Assembly (NCBI RefSeq): GCF_051912845.1
Contig: NZ_JBNCBU010000001.1
Location: 806,001 to 870,000, forward strand
DNA from: Tsuneonella sediminis
GTDB taxonomy: Bacteria; Pseudomonadota; Alphaproteobacteria; Sphingomonadales; Sphingomonadaceae
DNA: 64,000 nucleotides
Direction: 5' to 3'
Shown here: one piece after another, positions 17,145-26,243 of the stretch
How the letters are laid out: each line of letters begins with the position of its first letter
How positions within the stretch are numbered: the stretch's first letter is position 1
The notes under the pieces: generated by a model
Seen by the model: the letters and a program-made list of their open reading frames with translations, nothing else
The model's database searches: none
Told to the model about the DNA's origin: nothing
Translations under genes and position numbers: made by a program

Positions 17145-17162
17145 GTAATGTTGTAACATCTT
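17145..17162. promoter_or_regulatory. Possible Zur operator upstream of tonB-like gene
   Basis: An AT-rich dyad with ATGTT and AACAT arms around a two-base centre lies 25 to 43 bases before the TonB start codon. The 18-base stretch matches about 14 positions of the alphaproteobacterial Zur consensus as I remember it (GTAATGTTATAACATTAC). If real, zinc would repress this TonB. Fur or another metal regulator is possible. Confidence 0.4.
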
Positions 17163-17187
17163 TCATCAGGTGAGAGGAGATGTTCGC

Positions 17188-17853
17188 ATGGCCTATATCG
17201 ATCAACGCAACCTGCGCGACCGCCCGGGGGCCGTCGCCGCGGTCGTCGCGATCCACGCGGTGGTGGGATACGCGCTGGTGACCGGCCTCAGCTTCGAACA
17301 GGTCGTCGACACGGTGAAGAACCCGGAAGGCATTTTCGTGCCGGATGTCGAGCTGCCTCCGCCCACCGAGCCTGACCCGGTGGTCGAACCCGAACCATCG
17401 CTCGTATCCCCGCCAATCCATGCTCCCACCCCGCCGCTCGAACTGCCGTCTGCCCGGCCGCCGGTCGACAGCTCGCCGATCATCGTGCAGTTGCCCGACC
17501 TCGTCCCGTTCGTCGCGCCCAAGCCGACGCCGAGCGCCTCGGCCTCCGCGAAAGTCGATCCGGTTCCAGCCCGGCCGCGGGGCGATCCGGGCCGCTGGGT
17601 GACGGTTGACGACTACCGCTCGAGCTGGATCGCCCGCGAATGGACCGGTGTTGCGCGTTTTCGTGTGGATGTCGGCGTAAATGGCCGGGTCGAGACCTGC
17701 ACGATCACCTCTTCGAGCGGCCACGCCGAGCTCGACAGCGCGACCTGCGCGCTGATTGCGCGTCGCGCACAGTTCGAGCCGGCGAAGGATGCCAGCGGTG
17801 CTCGGATCCCCGGCGTCTATGCGAGCGCTGTTCGCTGGGAACTGCCTGAATAA
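17188..17853 (+). CDS. Energy transducer TonB family protein
   Basis: Predicted to couple the proton-motive force to outer-membrane receptors. The 221-residue protein has one N-terminal membrane anchor (about residues 14-35, VAAVVAIHAVVGYALVT). A proline-rich periplasmic linker with PPPTEPDPVVEPEP-type stretches runs from about 50 to 130. A C-terminal TonB domain follows (ARFRVDVGVNGRVETCTIT, then SGHAELDSATCALI). Two cysteines in the C-terminal domain could form a disulfide. A strong AGGAG site lies ten bases before the ATG at 17188. No ExbB/ExbD or receptor gene is adjacent; the Zur-like dyad upstream hints at zinc uptake. Confidence 0.87.
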   Translation: MAYIDQRNLRDRPGAVAAVVAIHAVVGYALVTGLSFEQVVDTVKNPEGIFVPDVELPPPTEPDPVVEPEPSLVSPPIHAPTPPLELPSARPPVDSSPIIVQLPDLVPFVAPKPTPSASASAKVDPVPARPRGDPGRWVTVDDYRSSWIAREWTGVARFRVDVGVNGRVETCTITSSSGHAELDSATCALIARRAQFEPAKDASGARIPGVYASAVRWELPE

Positions 17854-17859
17854 GGGGGA

Positions 17860-18087
17860 TCAGTCCCGACCCGTCTCCGGGTCGGTCGCCGTCCCGAGCT
17901 GCCCGACCGGCGAGCGCCCGGCGCCGTCTGGCAGCGTCCAGATCGCGACATTGACCATGGCTATCGCCGCGAGGACGAGCATCAGCAGCGCCTTCTGCCG
18001 CATGCCCGGCTTCCTCCACAACCAGATTGCTCCGCCGATAAGGGCGAAGGTCGCGAGGACGAGGATCGAGAGGACCGTGGACAGCAT
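17860..18087 (-). CDS. Small inner-membrane protein, unknown
   Basis: A 75-residue protein with two predicted membrane helices (about residues 4-23 and 34-52) separated by a basic WRKPGMRQK loop, and a polar tail. I recognise no family. It converges on the TonB gene with only six bases between the stops and is divergent from the DUF3597 gene. The hydrophobicity pattern and a clean ATG make it likely to be real despite its size. Confidence 0.6.
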   Translation of the reverse strand: MLSTVLSILVLATFALIGGAIWLWRKPGMRQKALLMLVLAAIAMVNVAIWTLPDGAGRSPVGQLGTATDPETGRD

Positions 18088-18190
18088 CGCTGCGCATTAG
18101 CGCCAACCGGGTGCGTGGAACAGCCCGCCCCCCTGCTGGTTCTTGCCCTGAACGGGCGGGCTGTCCGCCCCCATCCCTCGGAGCGCATCG

Positions 18191-18580
18191 ATGAGCATTT
18201 TCGGCAAGATCAGGGACGCCATCTTCGGCAAGGACCGTCCAGCGCCAGCGCCCTCGCCCACCATCGACACCACCCAGTCCCCCGGCAATCCGCCCCCCAG
18301 CCCCGAACCGAGCGAGAGCGCGGCAGTGGGCGTCATCGATGTCGAGAACAACCTCGACAACATGCCCGGCGCCGACCGGCTCAATTGGCGCACTTCGATC
18401 GTCGACCTGATGAAGCTCATCGGGGTCGATTCCGATTACGAAAGCCGCAAGGCCTTGGCGCAGGAGATGGGCCGGACCGACTATTCGGGCACCGCCGAGG
18501 ACAACGTATGGCTCCATCGGCAGGTTATGAACGAACTAGCTCGCAACGGCGGACAGGTGCCGGCCGAATTCATCGATTGA
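18191..18580 (+). CDS. DUF3597 domain protein
   Basis: A 129-residue protein. It starts with MSIFGKIRDAIFGK, an amphipathic first helix typical of DUF3597, then a Pro/Ser-rich spacer to about residue 42. The conserved DUF3597 domain follows (VIDVENNLDNMP, LNWRTSIVDLMKLIGVDSDYESRKALAQEMG, then DYSGTAEDNVWLHRQVM). The C-terminal half resembles a small helical fold that may bind peptidoglycan or lipids, but no function is established. It stands between two oppositely or separately transcribed units and is probably monocistronic. Confidence 0.85.
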   Translation: MSIFGKIRDAIFGKDRPAPAPSPTIDTTQSPGNPPPSPEPSESAAVGVIDVENNLDNMPGADRLNWRTSIVDLMKLIGVDSDYESRKALAQEMGRTDYSGTAEDNVWLHRQVMNELARNGGQVPAEFID

Positions 18581-18621
18581 ACAATTTGACTTGGTGCCTC
18601 GCGGCTTCCTAAGCCCGGGGC

Positions 18622-20454
18622 ATGGAGTCGCACTTTCAGATCACCCGCCGTCAGGCCCTTGCCGGCATTGGCAGTACTTCCGCCATCGCGCTTTCTGGAT
18701 GCGCCACGATCGCGCCAAGGGAAGGTCCGGGGTCCCCGTCTGCGCTCCTCGAGGACATCGCCTGGCGCCTCCTCGACCACAACCCGACGAGCGCGACCGC
18801 GCTGGGCCTGGACGTGGGTCCCCATGCAGAAATGAGGGGAAAACTGGGCGATCGCTCGGCCGCGGGTGATCGTGCGCTCGCGGGTCTCCTGAAGGCCGAT
18901 CTCGCCCGCGTTCGGGCGGTCGATACCGCCACGCTCGATCCTGCCACGCGGACCAGTTTCGAAGTCGTCGACAGTGCCTATTCCACCGCGCTCGACGGCC
19001 TGGCCCTGCCCTATGGCGATGTCTCGGTCGGCGGCTGGCGCAATTCGCCCTATGTCGTGATCCAGAATGTCGGGGGATACATTGATTTCCCCCGGTTCAT
19101 GACCGCCACGCACCCCGTCCGCGACGCGGCCGATGCAGAATATTACCTCGACCGGCTGTCAGGTATTCCCGCCCAGCTCGACGGCGAACTCGAACGCCTG
19201 CGTGCGGCGCGCGCGATGGGGGTGGTGCCGCCGCGCTTCCTGCTCGACAAGGCGATTGCCTCGATGAGGAATTCGATCGCAGACGCGCGGAGCCGCACCG
19301 GTGCCTACGTTGACGGACTGACGAGCCGTTCGGGTGCGATACCCGGCAACTGGGGTGAGCGGGCCTTTGCCCTATCCTCGGGACCCATTGCCGCCGCACT
19401 CGAGCGCCAGCTCGCCGAACTCGAGGCCGAACGTGCCGTGGCCGACACGGATCCCGGGGTCTGGAGCCAGCCCCGGGGCGACGAGTGGTATGCCTGGGCC
19501 CTTCGGGCCGCGACCACGACCCGGCTTTCGCCCCGCGAAATCCACGCAATCGGCCTTGCCGAACTCGAGGAAATTCACGCGCGGATGGACCCGATCCTGG
19601 TCAGGCTCGGCTATCGCGACGGGCCGGTGGGCCAGCGGATGAAGGCGCTCGGCGAGGACCGGCGGTTTATGTTCTCCGAAGGCGACCCCGGCCGGGCGGA
19701 GATCATGGAATTCCTTCAGCAGCGGCTCGACTGGATCAAGGCGCAGATGCCGCGCGCATTCGAACGCATGGTCGATCCCAACATAGAAATCCGCCGCCTT
19801 CCCACGGCGGAGGAGCCGGGCGCGCCTAATGCCTATGGCGGCGCAGGCAGCAAGGACGGAAAGATCCCGGGCCGGATGTGGATCAATCTCCACACGACCG
19901 ATCTTCACCGGACCTACACCCTCCCCACGCTGCTGCACCACGAGGCGATCCCTGGACACGTGTGGGAAGGCGAATATTCCAACCAGCTTCCCACGATCCG
20001 CTCGATGCTGGCGTTCGGCGCCTTCTCGGAAGGCTGGGCGCTATACGCGGAACAGCTTGCCGACGAACTCGGCGCCTATGTCGACCATCCCGAATGGCAG
20101 CTGGGCTACCTGCAGGACCAGGCCTGGCGCGCATGCCGCCTCGTCGCCGACACCGGCCTTCACCACATGCGCTGGACCAGGCAGCAGGCGCTCGACCTGT
20201 TCGTCGAGCGCAACGGCAGCAATCCGCTGGAGATGGCAAGCGAGGTGGATCGGTACTGTTCGTGGCCGGGCCAGGCGTGCTCGTACAAGATCGGACATAC
20301 CGCGATCGTGCGCGAGCGCGCCCGTGCGCAGACGGCGCTCGGCGGCCGCTTCGATGTAAAGGCCTTCAACCAGGCGATCGTCGACGGCGGCAACGTACCG
20401 ATGGACGTGCTGACGAAGACAGTGGACCGGTATATCGCCAGGGCGCGCGGCTGA
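18622..20454 (+). CDS. DUF885 lipoprotein with Tat-like signal (putative metallopeptidase)
   Basis: A 610-residue DUF885 protein. The N-terminus combines a twin-arginine-like RRQALAG with a lipobox LSGC at residues 24-27, so it is probably exported, perhaps folded, and lipid-anchored. The zinc-type motif is LLHHEAIPGHVWEG near residue 437, followed by FSEGWALYAEQL. The late CSWPGQACSYKIGH motif is almost the same as in the DUF885 protein at 11838-13688. The two are distant paralogs, one soluble and one anchored. The substrate is unknown; a periplasmic peptidase role is inference. Confidence 0.87.
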   Translation: MESHFQITRRQALAGIGSTSAIALSGCATIAPREGPGSPSALLEDIAWRLLDHNPTSATALGLDVGPHAEMRGKLGDRSAAGDRALAGLLKADLARVRAVDTATLDPATRTSFEVVDSAYSTALDGLALPYGDVSVGGWRNSPYVVIQNVGGYIDFPRFMTATHPVRDAADAEYYLDRLSGIPAQLDGELERLRAARAMGVVPPRFLLDKAIASMRNSIADARSRTGAYVDGLTSRSGAIPGNWGERAFALSSGPIAAALERQLAELEAERAVADTDPGVWSQPRGDEWYAWALRAATTTRLSPREIHAIGLAELEEIHARMDPILVRLGYRDGPVGQRMKALGEDRRFMFSEGDPGRAEIMEFLQQRLDWIKAQMPRAFERMVDPNIEIRRLPTAEEPGAPNAYGGAGSKDGKIPGRMWINLHTTDLHRTYTLPTLLHHEAIPGHVWEGEYSNQLPTIRSMLAFGAFSEGWALYAEQLADELGAYVDHPEWQLGYLQDQAWRACRLVADTGLHHMRWTRQQALDLFVERNGSNPLEMASEVDRYCSWPGQACSYKIGHTAIVRERARAQTALGGRFDVKAFNQAIVDGGNVPMDVLTKTVDRYIARARG

Positions 20455-20506
20455 ACCACGCGCCGCCGGGACAGGGCTGCCGTGGTCACGGAAGCACGAT
20501 AGTTCA

Positions 20507-20537
20507 GGGCCCCGGTCCGGTCTCCCGGCCGGGGCCC
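20507..20537. terminator. Strong hairpin between convergent DUF885 and pckA genes
   Basis: GGGCCCCGG at 20507-20515 pairs perfectly with CCGGGGCCC at 20529-20537 across a 13-base loop, in the 107-base gap between two convergent genes. Neither side has a T run, so it is only a probable bidirectional stop or mRNA-end stabiliser. Confidence 0.5.
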
Positions 20538-20561
20538 CCCTCTCCAACTCATCACAAGCCG

Positions 20562-22175
20562 TCAGGCGGCGGCTTCGGCAGCCAGGTTCGGTGCAGCATC
20601 GCGCACGCCCTGGTCGACGTGGTCCTCGAACTGAGCGAAGTTATCGACGAACAGCTGCACGAGCTTGTGCGCGGTCCGGTCGTAGGCCTCGGGGTCGGCC
20701 CAGGCCGCGCGCGGATCGAGCAGCCTCGCGTCGACGCCCGGCACCGCGACCGGAACCTCGAATCCGAAATTGGGGTCCTTGCGGAACTCGGCGTCGTTGA
20801 GGCTGCCGTCGAGCGCGGCGTTGAGTAGCGCGCGGGTTGCCTTGATCGGCATGCGCTCGATACCCTCATCGGTCGCCTTGCCGCCGGACCACCCGGTGTT
20901 GAGCAGCCAGCACTGGACGTTGCCCTTCGCGATCCGATCCTTGAGCAGGTTGCCGTAGACGCTGGGATGGCGCGGCATGAAGGGGGCGCCGAAACAGGTG
21001 CTGAAGGTCGCCTCGGGCTCGGTCACGCCGATCTCGGTTCCGGCCACCTTCGCGGTATATCCCGACAGGAAGTGATACATAGCTTGGTCGGGCGTCAACC
21101 GCGCGATCGGCGGCAACACGCCGAACGCGTCCGCTGTCAGCATGACCACGTTCGACGGGGGTGGCCCCATATTGTCCTTGCTGGCGTTGGGGATGAATTC
21201 GATCGGGTAGGCCCCGCGGCTGTTTTCGGCGAGCGAGTTGTCGTCGAAGTCGAGCTCGCCGTTTTCGTCCATCACCACGTTTTCGAGGACCGTGCCCCGC
21301 ATCTTGGTGGTGGCATAGATTTCGGGCTCGGCCTCGGGAGAGAGGCGAATCATCTTGGCGTAGCAGCCGCCCTCGAAATTGAAGACGGCGGTATCCGACC
21401 ATCCGTGCTCGTCATCCCCGATCAGGGTTCGGCTGGCGTCGGCCGAAAGCGTGGTCTTGCCGGTCCCCGACAGGCCAAAGAACACTGCGGTCTTGCCGTC
21501 TGCGCCGATGTTCGCGCTGCAATGCATCGGCATCACGCCCTGCGTTGGCAGCAGGTAGTTGAGGATGCCGAAGACGCTCTTCTTCATCTCACCGGCGTAC
21601 TTCGTCCCGCCGATGAGGATCAGCTTTTCCGACAGGTTGACCGCGATCACCGTCTCGCTGCGGGTTCCGTGACGCGCAGGGTCCGCCTGGAAGCTCGGCA
21701 GGTCGATGATGGTGTATTCGGGCGTGAAACCTTCAAGCTCCGCAGCACTCGGGCGGACCAGAAGCGTGCGGATAAAGAGGTTGTGCCACGCAAGCTCGTT
21801 TATCACCCGCACATTGACGCGGTGCTCGGGTTGCGATCCACCAAACAGGTCGGCGACGTAGAGCGTGTCCCTATCCTTCAGGGCGGCCATGAAATCGGCC
21901 TTGAGGGCGGCGAAATGCTCGGGCGTCATCGGCACGTTGACCTTGCCCCAGTTGACCGTGCTTTCGGTCTCGGCGTCGCGGACGATGAACTTGTCCCTGG
22001 CGCTGCGCCCGGTGTGCTTTCCCGTTTGCACGACCAGCGCACCGTCCTTCGCCAGCCGGCCTTCGCCGTTGGCCAGCGCGGTTTCGATTAGCGCATCGGT
22101 GCCGAGATTGGCCTCGATGCGGGCGGGCGTCTCGATGCCCTGCGCGGACAGCGGGTGAGCGAGGGCAACGGTCAC
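20562..22175 (-). CDS. pckA: Phosphoenolpyruvate carboxykinase (ATP)
   Basis: Converts oxaloacetate and ATP to PEP, the entry step of gluconeogenesis. The 537-residue protein shows the ATP-type motif set: HTGRSARDKF near residue 55, GGTKYAGEMKKSVF near 210, the kinase-1 P-loop GLSGTGKTTLS near 245, and GDDEHGWSD with the metal-binding Asp residues, followed by the RGAYP and MPRHPSVYG segments. The frame stays open far upstream, but the protein starts at the GTG at 22175, which has GGAGAG seven bases before it. It is divergent from chvI across 219 bases. In several alphaproteobacteria ChvI and the PTS affect pckA, which fits the layout. Confidence 0.95.
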   Translation of the reverse strand: MTVALAHPLSAQGIETPARIEANLGTDALIETALANGEGRLAKDGALVVQTGKHTGRSARDKFIVRDAETESTVNWGKVNVPMTPEHFAALKADFMAALKDRDTLYVADLFGGSQPEHRVNVRVINELAWHNLFIRTLLVRPSAAELEGFTPEYTIIDLPSFQADPARHGTRSETVIAVNLSEKLILIGGTKYAGEMKKSVFGILNYLLPTQGVMPMHCSANIGADGKTAVFFGLSGTGKTTLSADASRTLIGDDEHGWSDTAVFNFEGGCYAKMIRLSPEAEPEIYATTKMRGTVLENVVMDENGELDFDDNSLAENSRGAYPIEFIPNASKDNMGPPPSNVVMLTADAFGVLPPIARLTPDQAMYHFLSGYTAKVAGTEIGVTEPEATFSTCFGAPFMPRHPSVYGNLLKDRIAKGNVQCWLLNTGWSGGKATDEGIERMPIKATRALLNAALDGSLNDAEFRKDPNFGFEVPVAVPGVDARLLDPRAAWADPEAYDRTAHKLVQLFVDNFAQFEDHVDQGVRDAAPNLAAEAAA

Positions 22176-22394
22176 TTCTATCTCTCCATTTCCGTAAAGG
22201 AATTCCTGTCGCCGGAGCGCTGCTTCGCAGTGCGCGTGCATACGAATGCGCGGGCCGATACCTGGCCAATAGTAGGCAATCCGGTTCGCGTCAAACGTGC
22301 CCGGAAAGCCAACTGGTGCGGGAAGAGAAGTGTGGCCCTCCGCCGCACTCAATGGCGCGTTGCCGTTGGCGGCGGGAGTCGCTAGTCCGATGGA

Positions 22395-23156
22395 ATGCAC
22401 GCCGATGCCACCGAAACCGGTAACGTCCCGGACGCGCGGGCGGATCGCACCACGATTGCGCTTGTCGACGATGACCGCAACATCCTCACCACCGTATCGA
22501 TCGCCCTTCAGGCCGAAGGCTTCGCCACGCGCGTCTATTCCGACGGCGAAGCGGCTTTGAAGGCAATCAGCGAGAACCCGCCCGACTTCGGTGTATTCGA
22601 CATCAAGATGCCCCGGATGGACGGGATGGAACTTCTGCGCCGGGTCCGCGCCCGGCACCCCGCCCTGCCCATCATTTTCCTGACCAGCAAGGACGACGAG
22701 CAGGACGAGGAAGCCGGCTTCGAGATGGGCGCCGACGACTACATCGCCAAGCCTTTCAGCCTGCGTCTGCTGATCGCCCGGATCCGCGCCATCCTGAAGC
22801 GGAGCGGAGCGGTCGATTCGCTCGACCCTGGAGCCAGCGCGGCAGAGCCGGGACCAGTCATCGAGCGAGGCCGGCTCAGGATGGACCCGGCCCGCCACCA
22901 GGTCACGTGGGAGGACCGTCCGGTATCGCTCACCGTCACCGAGTTCCTCATCCTCGAGGCGCTGGCCCAGCGGCCTGGCGTCATCAAGAGCCGCAACCAG
23001 CTGATGGACGCAGCCTACCCCGACGACGTGTTCGTCGACGACCGGACGGTCGACAGCCACATCAAGCGGATGCGCCGCAAGTTTCGCAGCGTGGATCCGG
23101 ACTTCAGTGCGATCGAGACACTCTACGGCGCGGGCTACAGCTTCGCCGATGGCTGA
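22395..23156 (+). CDS. chvI: Response regulator ChvI (OmpR/PhoB type)
   Basis: DNA-binding response regulator of the ChvG-ChvI pair, which senses acid or envelope stress in alphaproteobacteria. The receiver spans about residues 20-140, with the acidic LVDDD pair, phospho-acceptor D69 in FDIKMPRMDG and the conserved Lys in YIAKPF. The winged-helix domain from about residue 155 ends in the OmpR signature (SRNQLMDAAY, then DDRTVDSHIKRMRRKFR and IETLYGAGYSF). It is 253 residues long with a short extra N-terminus. No good Shine-Dalgarno lies close to the ATG at 22395, so the exact start is less sure. chvG follows 11 bases later. Confidence 0.92.
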   Translation: MHADATETGNVPDARADRTTIALVDDDRNILTTVSIALQAEGFATRVYSDGEAALKAISENPPDFGVFDIKMPRMDGMELLRRVRARHPALPIIFLTSKDDEQDEEAGFEMGADDYIAKPFSLRLLIARIRAILKRSGAVDSLDPGASAAEPGPVIERGRLRMDPARHQVTWEDRPVSLTVTEFLILEALAQRPGVIKSRNQLMDAAYPDDVFVDDRTVDSHIKRMRRKFRSVDPDFSAIETLYGAGYSFADG

Positions 23157-23167
23157 GGCCTTTTCTG

Positions 23168-24739
23168 ATGACCCGGACGGCTGACCCGCCAGCGGCGCTG
23201 ATGCATTTCACGCCCGGCCGGCGTCTGTCGCTCACCCCGCGCATCCTGATCATCAACCTGCTGCCGCTGCTGCTTCTGGGCGGCGGGGTGTTCTACCTCG
23301 ACAGCTACCGCAAGCAGCTTCTCGACGAGCGCTACAAGCTCGCCCGGGTCGAGGCGCAGATCACCGCCGAAGCGCTCGCCGGGGCAAGCAGGGAGCGCCA
23401 GGAGGCCCTGCTCATCCAGATCGGCAAGGAACAGAAGATGCGCCTGCGCATGTTCGACGCCGAGGGCAACCTGTGGGCCGACAGTTTCCAGCTCGCCGAT
23501 CCCAGCTTCGCCTTCGACCGACCCGGCGACGAGACCTGGCAGGAAAACCTTGCCCGGTGGATGGACCGCGCGGTCGACACCGTCGTGGGCGCCGATCCGA
23601 TCGCGGATTACGTCGAGCCGGACAATCCCGACGCCGACGCATGGCCCGAACTCAAGCGCGCGCGAGAAGAGAACCTGACCCAGATCCAGTTGCGCGATGC
23701 GAGCGACGGGACCCCGGTGATCAACACGGCCGCGCCGGTCGGCCTCCTGGGGGCGACCCTCCTCACCACGCGCAACGCTGTGGACATCACCCAGCAGGTA
23801 CGCGAGGCCCGCAGCACGCTGATCATCGCGGTGCTGCTCGCCCTGTTCATGTCGACGCTGCTGTCACTCTACATGGCGCGCACGATCGTCAGCCCGCTGC
23901 GGATGCTGGCCAATGCGACCAACCGGGTCAGGCAGGGCCGCGAGCGCCAGGTCGAGGTGCCCCGCCTGCCGATGCGCCGCGACGAGATCGGCCAGCTCGC
24001 CCGCGCGATTGCCGACATGACCGACACGCTGCGCCAGCGCATCGACGCAGTCGAGCACTTCGCCGCCGATGTCGCCCACGAGATAAAGAATCCGCTCGCC
24101 AGCTTGCGCAGCGCGCTTGAATCGCTGGCGCAGGTCGAGGACCGCGAGTTGCGCAGCCAGTTGAACGCTATCGCGGCCCATGACGTGCGACGAATAGACC
24201 GGTTGGTCAGCGAGATATCCGAGGCAAGCAGGATCGACGCCGAACTGAGCCGGGCGACGTTCGAGCGGATCGACCTCGTCGCGCTGGCACAGAACATCGT
24301 CGGGCGCCGGGACACCCGCGCCGAAAACGCCGATCACCCGGTCGTCATCACGCGGCCGGCAGGCGGTGCCCATGTGCTCGGCGTGCCGGTTCGGCTCGAG
24401 CGGGTGATCGACAACCTGCTCGACAACGCGGTCTCTTTTTCCCCGCCCGGAACGCCGATCGAGGTGACGATCGATCGGGCCGACCGGCTGGTGACGCTCG
24501 CGGTCGGCGATCACGGGCCGGGCATTCCCGAGGAAGCCCGCGAGAAGGTCTTCCGCCGGTTCCATTCGGATCGCCCCGAGGAGGAAGGATTCGGCCAGCA
24601 CAGCGGCCTGGGCCTCGCGATCGCGCGCACCATCGCCGAAGCACACGACGGCACGCTGATCGCCGAGCCGCGCGGCGACGGGGCCTCGGGCGCCAGCATG
24701 GTCCTGACCTTGCCCGACGCGGACGCGCAACGCCGATGA
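23168..24739 (+). CDS. chvG: Sensor histidine kinase ChvG
   Basis: Membrane histidine kinase partnered with ChvI, 523 residues. It has a first membrane helix at about 25-44 and a periplasmic sensor domain of about 170 residues. The second membrane helix is near 217-237 and ends in the LYMARTIVSPL entry to a HAMP linker. The DHp helix holds the phospho-accepting H304 in DVAHEIKNPLASL. The ATPase domain has the N box VIDNLLDNAVSF, the G1 box GDHGPGIPEE and the G2 box HSGLGLAIA. The start ATG at 23168 follows chvI closely, and the stop overlaps hprK as ATGA. Confidence 0.93.
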   Translation: MTRTADPPAALMHFTPGRRLSLTPRILIINLLPLLLLGGGVFYLDSYRKQLLDERYKLARVEAQITAEALAGASRERQEALLIQIGKEQKMRLRMFDAEGNLWADSFQLADPSFAFDRPGDETWQENLARWMDRAVDTVVGADPIADYVEPDNPDADAWPELKRAREENLTQIQLRDASDGTPVINTAAPVGLLGATLLTTRNAVDITQQVREARSTLIIAVLLALFMSTLLSLYMARTIVSPLRMLANATNRVRQGRERQVEVPRLPMRRDEIGQLARAIADMTDTLRQRIDAVEHFAADVAHEIKNPLASLRSALESLAQVEDRELRSQLNAIAAHDVRRIDRLVSEISEASRIDAELSRATFERIDLVALAQNIVGRRDTRAENADHPVVITRPAGGAHVLGVPVRLERVIDNLLDNAVSFSPPGTPIEVTIDRADRLVTLAVGDHGPGIPEEAREKVFRRFHSDRPEEEGFGQHSGLGLAIARTIAEAHDGTLIAEPRGDGASGASMVLTLPDADAQRR

Positions 24740-25179
24740 CGCCGGCCGGCACCGCGCTGCACCAGGCGACCGCGGTCGCGATCGGATGCCGCGCGCTGCT
24801 CGTCGAAGGGGCGCCGGGGTGCGGCAAGACGACGCTGGCACTGACGCTCATCGACCGCGGGGCGACGCTGATCGGCGACGACGGCGTCAGGCTCTACACC
24901 GAGGCGGGCGTACTCCATGCCGCTCCTCCCCGGGCGACGGCAGGGCTTATCGAGGTGCGGGGGGTCGGGATCGCCAGCCTTCCCACGACGAGCGCCCCGG
25001 TCGCGCTCGTGCTGCGGTCGAACGAGGTCATGCCGCGCTTCGTCGACGGGGTCGGCACGATCGACCTTGCGGGTTGCCTGGTGCCGGTCCTGGCGTTCGA
25101 TCTGCGCGGACCCGCCGCGGCCCTGCGCGCCGAGTATGCGCTGGCAATGCACGGATTGTCCCCCGGCGCGACGGCTTGA
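24736..25179 (+). CDS. hprK: HPr kinase/phosphorylase, short alphaproteobacterial form
   Basis: Phosphorylates or dephosphorylates HPr on its regulatory serine. The 147-residue protein is only the catalytic half of the roughly 310-residue Firmicute enzyme; the N-terminal HprK domain is absent, as is usual in alphaproteobacteria. Visible motifs are the P-loop GAPGCGKTT near residue 26, LIGDDGV, and the HprK signature IEVRGVGI near 73. The ATG overlaps the chvG stop (ATGA), tying PTS regulation to the ChvG-ChvI operon. Its presumed target, HPr, is encoded four genes along at 26683. Confidence 0.9.
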   Translation: MTPAGTALHQATAVAIGCRALLVEGAPGCGKTTLALTLIDRGATLIGDDGVRLYTEAGVLHAAPPRATAGLIEVRGVGIASLPTTSAPVALVLRSNEVMPRFVDGVGTIDLAGCLVPVLAFDLRGPAAALRAEYALAMHGLSPGATA

Positions 25180-25225
25180 AGCACGCCCCTTTCCAAACAT
25201 TCTGGCAGGCTGCACAACCGGGCGA

Positions 25226-26167
25226 ATGGACGACGATTCCGCCTCCGCCCCCGGCAAGCAGCGCGTGGTCCTGGTCACCGGCCTTTCCGGCGCGGGCAAG
25301 ACCACCGCGCTGAGGGTGCTGGAAGACCTCGGGTGGGAGGCGATCGACAACTTCCCTATCCGCCTTCTCGAAAGGTTGATCGGAGCCGAGGCCGCCAGTC
25401 GGTCGGATCCCGGAGGGGAGCCGCGTCCGCCGCTCGCGGTGGGGTTCGATTCGCGCACCCGCGGCTTCGTTCCGCAGAACATCATCGCCCGCTGGAAAAA
25501 GCTTTCCACCCGACCGGACATCGATCTCACGACGCTGTTTCTCGACTGCACCAGCGCCGAGCTCGAGCGCCGATACAACGAGACCCGACGGCGTCACCCG
25601 ATGGCCCAGGGCCGGCCGCTCATCGAAGGCATCCAGGCCGAACGCGAGCTTCTCGACCCGCTTCGCCGCTGGGCCGAGGCCGTGATCGACACCAGCGCAC
25701 TCACCTCGAGCGACCTGCAGCAGGCGATCCGCGACCGTTTCGCCGAAGCCCCTGCAGACGCGATGACGGTCACCGTCGCGAGCTTCGGTTTCGCGCGCGG
25801 GATGCCGCCGCTTGCCGACCTCGTGTTTGACATGCGCTTCCTCGACAACCCGCATTGGGACCCGGACCTTCGTCCGTTGACCGGTCTCGATCAGCCGGTC
25901 TCGGACCGCATCCGGCAGGATCCCGCCTGGGACGAGGCGTTCGGCCGGATCCGCGATCTTCTCCTCATGCTGCTTCCCCGCTATGCCGAACAGGGCAAGA
26001 CCTACGTGACGGTCGCGTTCGGATGCACGGGCGGCCGGCACCGGTCGGTCCACACCGCCGAGGCCATCGCGCGGGCCTTGCGTGACGGTGGATTTTCCCC
26101 CACTGTCGTTCACCGCAACCTGGGTTCGCGCGCCGCAGACCAGCTCGAAGGGCAACCGCAGGCATGA
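25226..26167 (+). CDS. rapZ: RNase adapter / nucleotide-binding protein RapZ
   Basis: A 313-residue RapZ (YvcJ/YhbJ) protein. The N-terminal P-loop domain has TGLSGAGKTTALRVLEDLGW near residue 20, with DNFP just after. The C-terminal domain, thought to sense glucosamine-6-phosphate, ends in VAFGCTGGRHRSVHTAE. In E. coli RapZ steers RNase E to the sRNA GlmZ; in alphaproteobacteria the role is less clear, and GlmZ is generally absent. It lies 46 bases after hprK in the PTS-related operon, an arrangement seen across the class. Confidence 0.92.
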   Translation: MDDDSASAPGKQRVVLVTGLSGAGKTTALRVLEDLGWEAIDNFPIRLLERLIGAEAASRSDPGGEPRPPLAVGFDSRTRGFVPQNIIARWKKLSTRPDIDLTTLFLDCTSAELERRYNETRRRHPMAQGRPLIEGIQAERELLDPLRRWAEAVIDTSALTSSDLQQAIRDRFAEAPADAMTVTVASFGFARGMPPLADLVFDMRFLDNPHWDPDLRPLTGLDQPVSDRIRQDPAWDEAFGRIRDLLLMLLPRYAEQGKTYVTVAFGCTGGRHRSVHTAEAIARALRDGGFSPTVVHRNLGSRAADQLEGQPQA

Positions 26168-26243
26168 CGACCCCGCAACACGGCGGCGACCGCGAACGGC
26201 GCGGCGCCGCGGAACTTTCTCGCAGGCAGAGCATCCCAGTCAC

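Noticed and set aside
22176..23060. In-frame upstream extension of pckA, nearly 300 codons
   Set aside because: It runs antisense through chvI; PckA similarity begins at the GTG at 22175, which has a good ribosome site.
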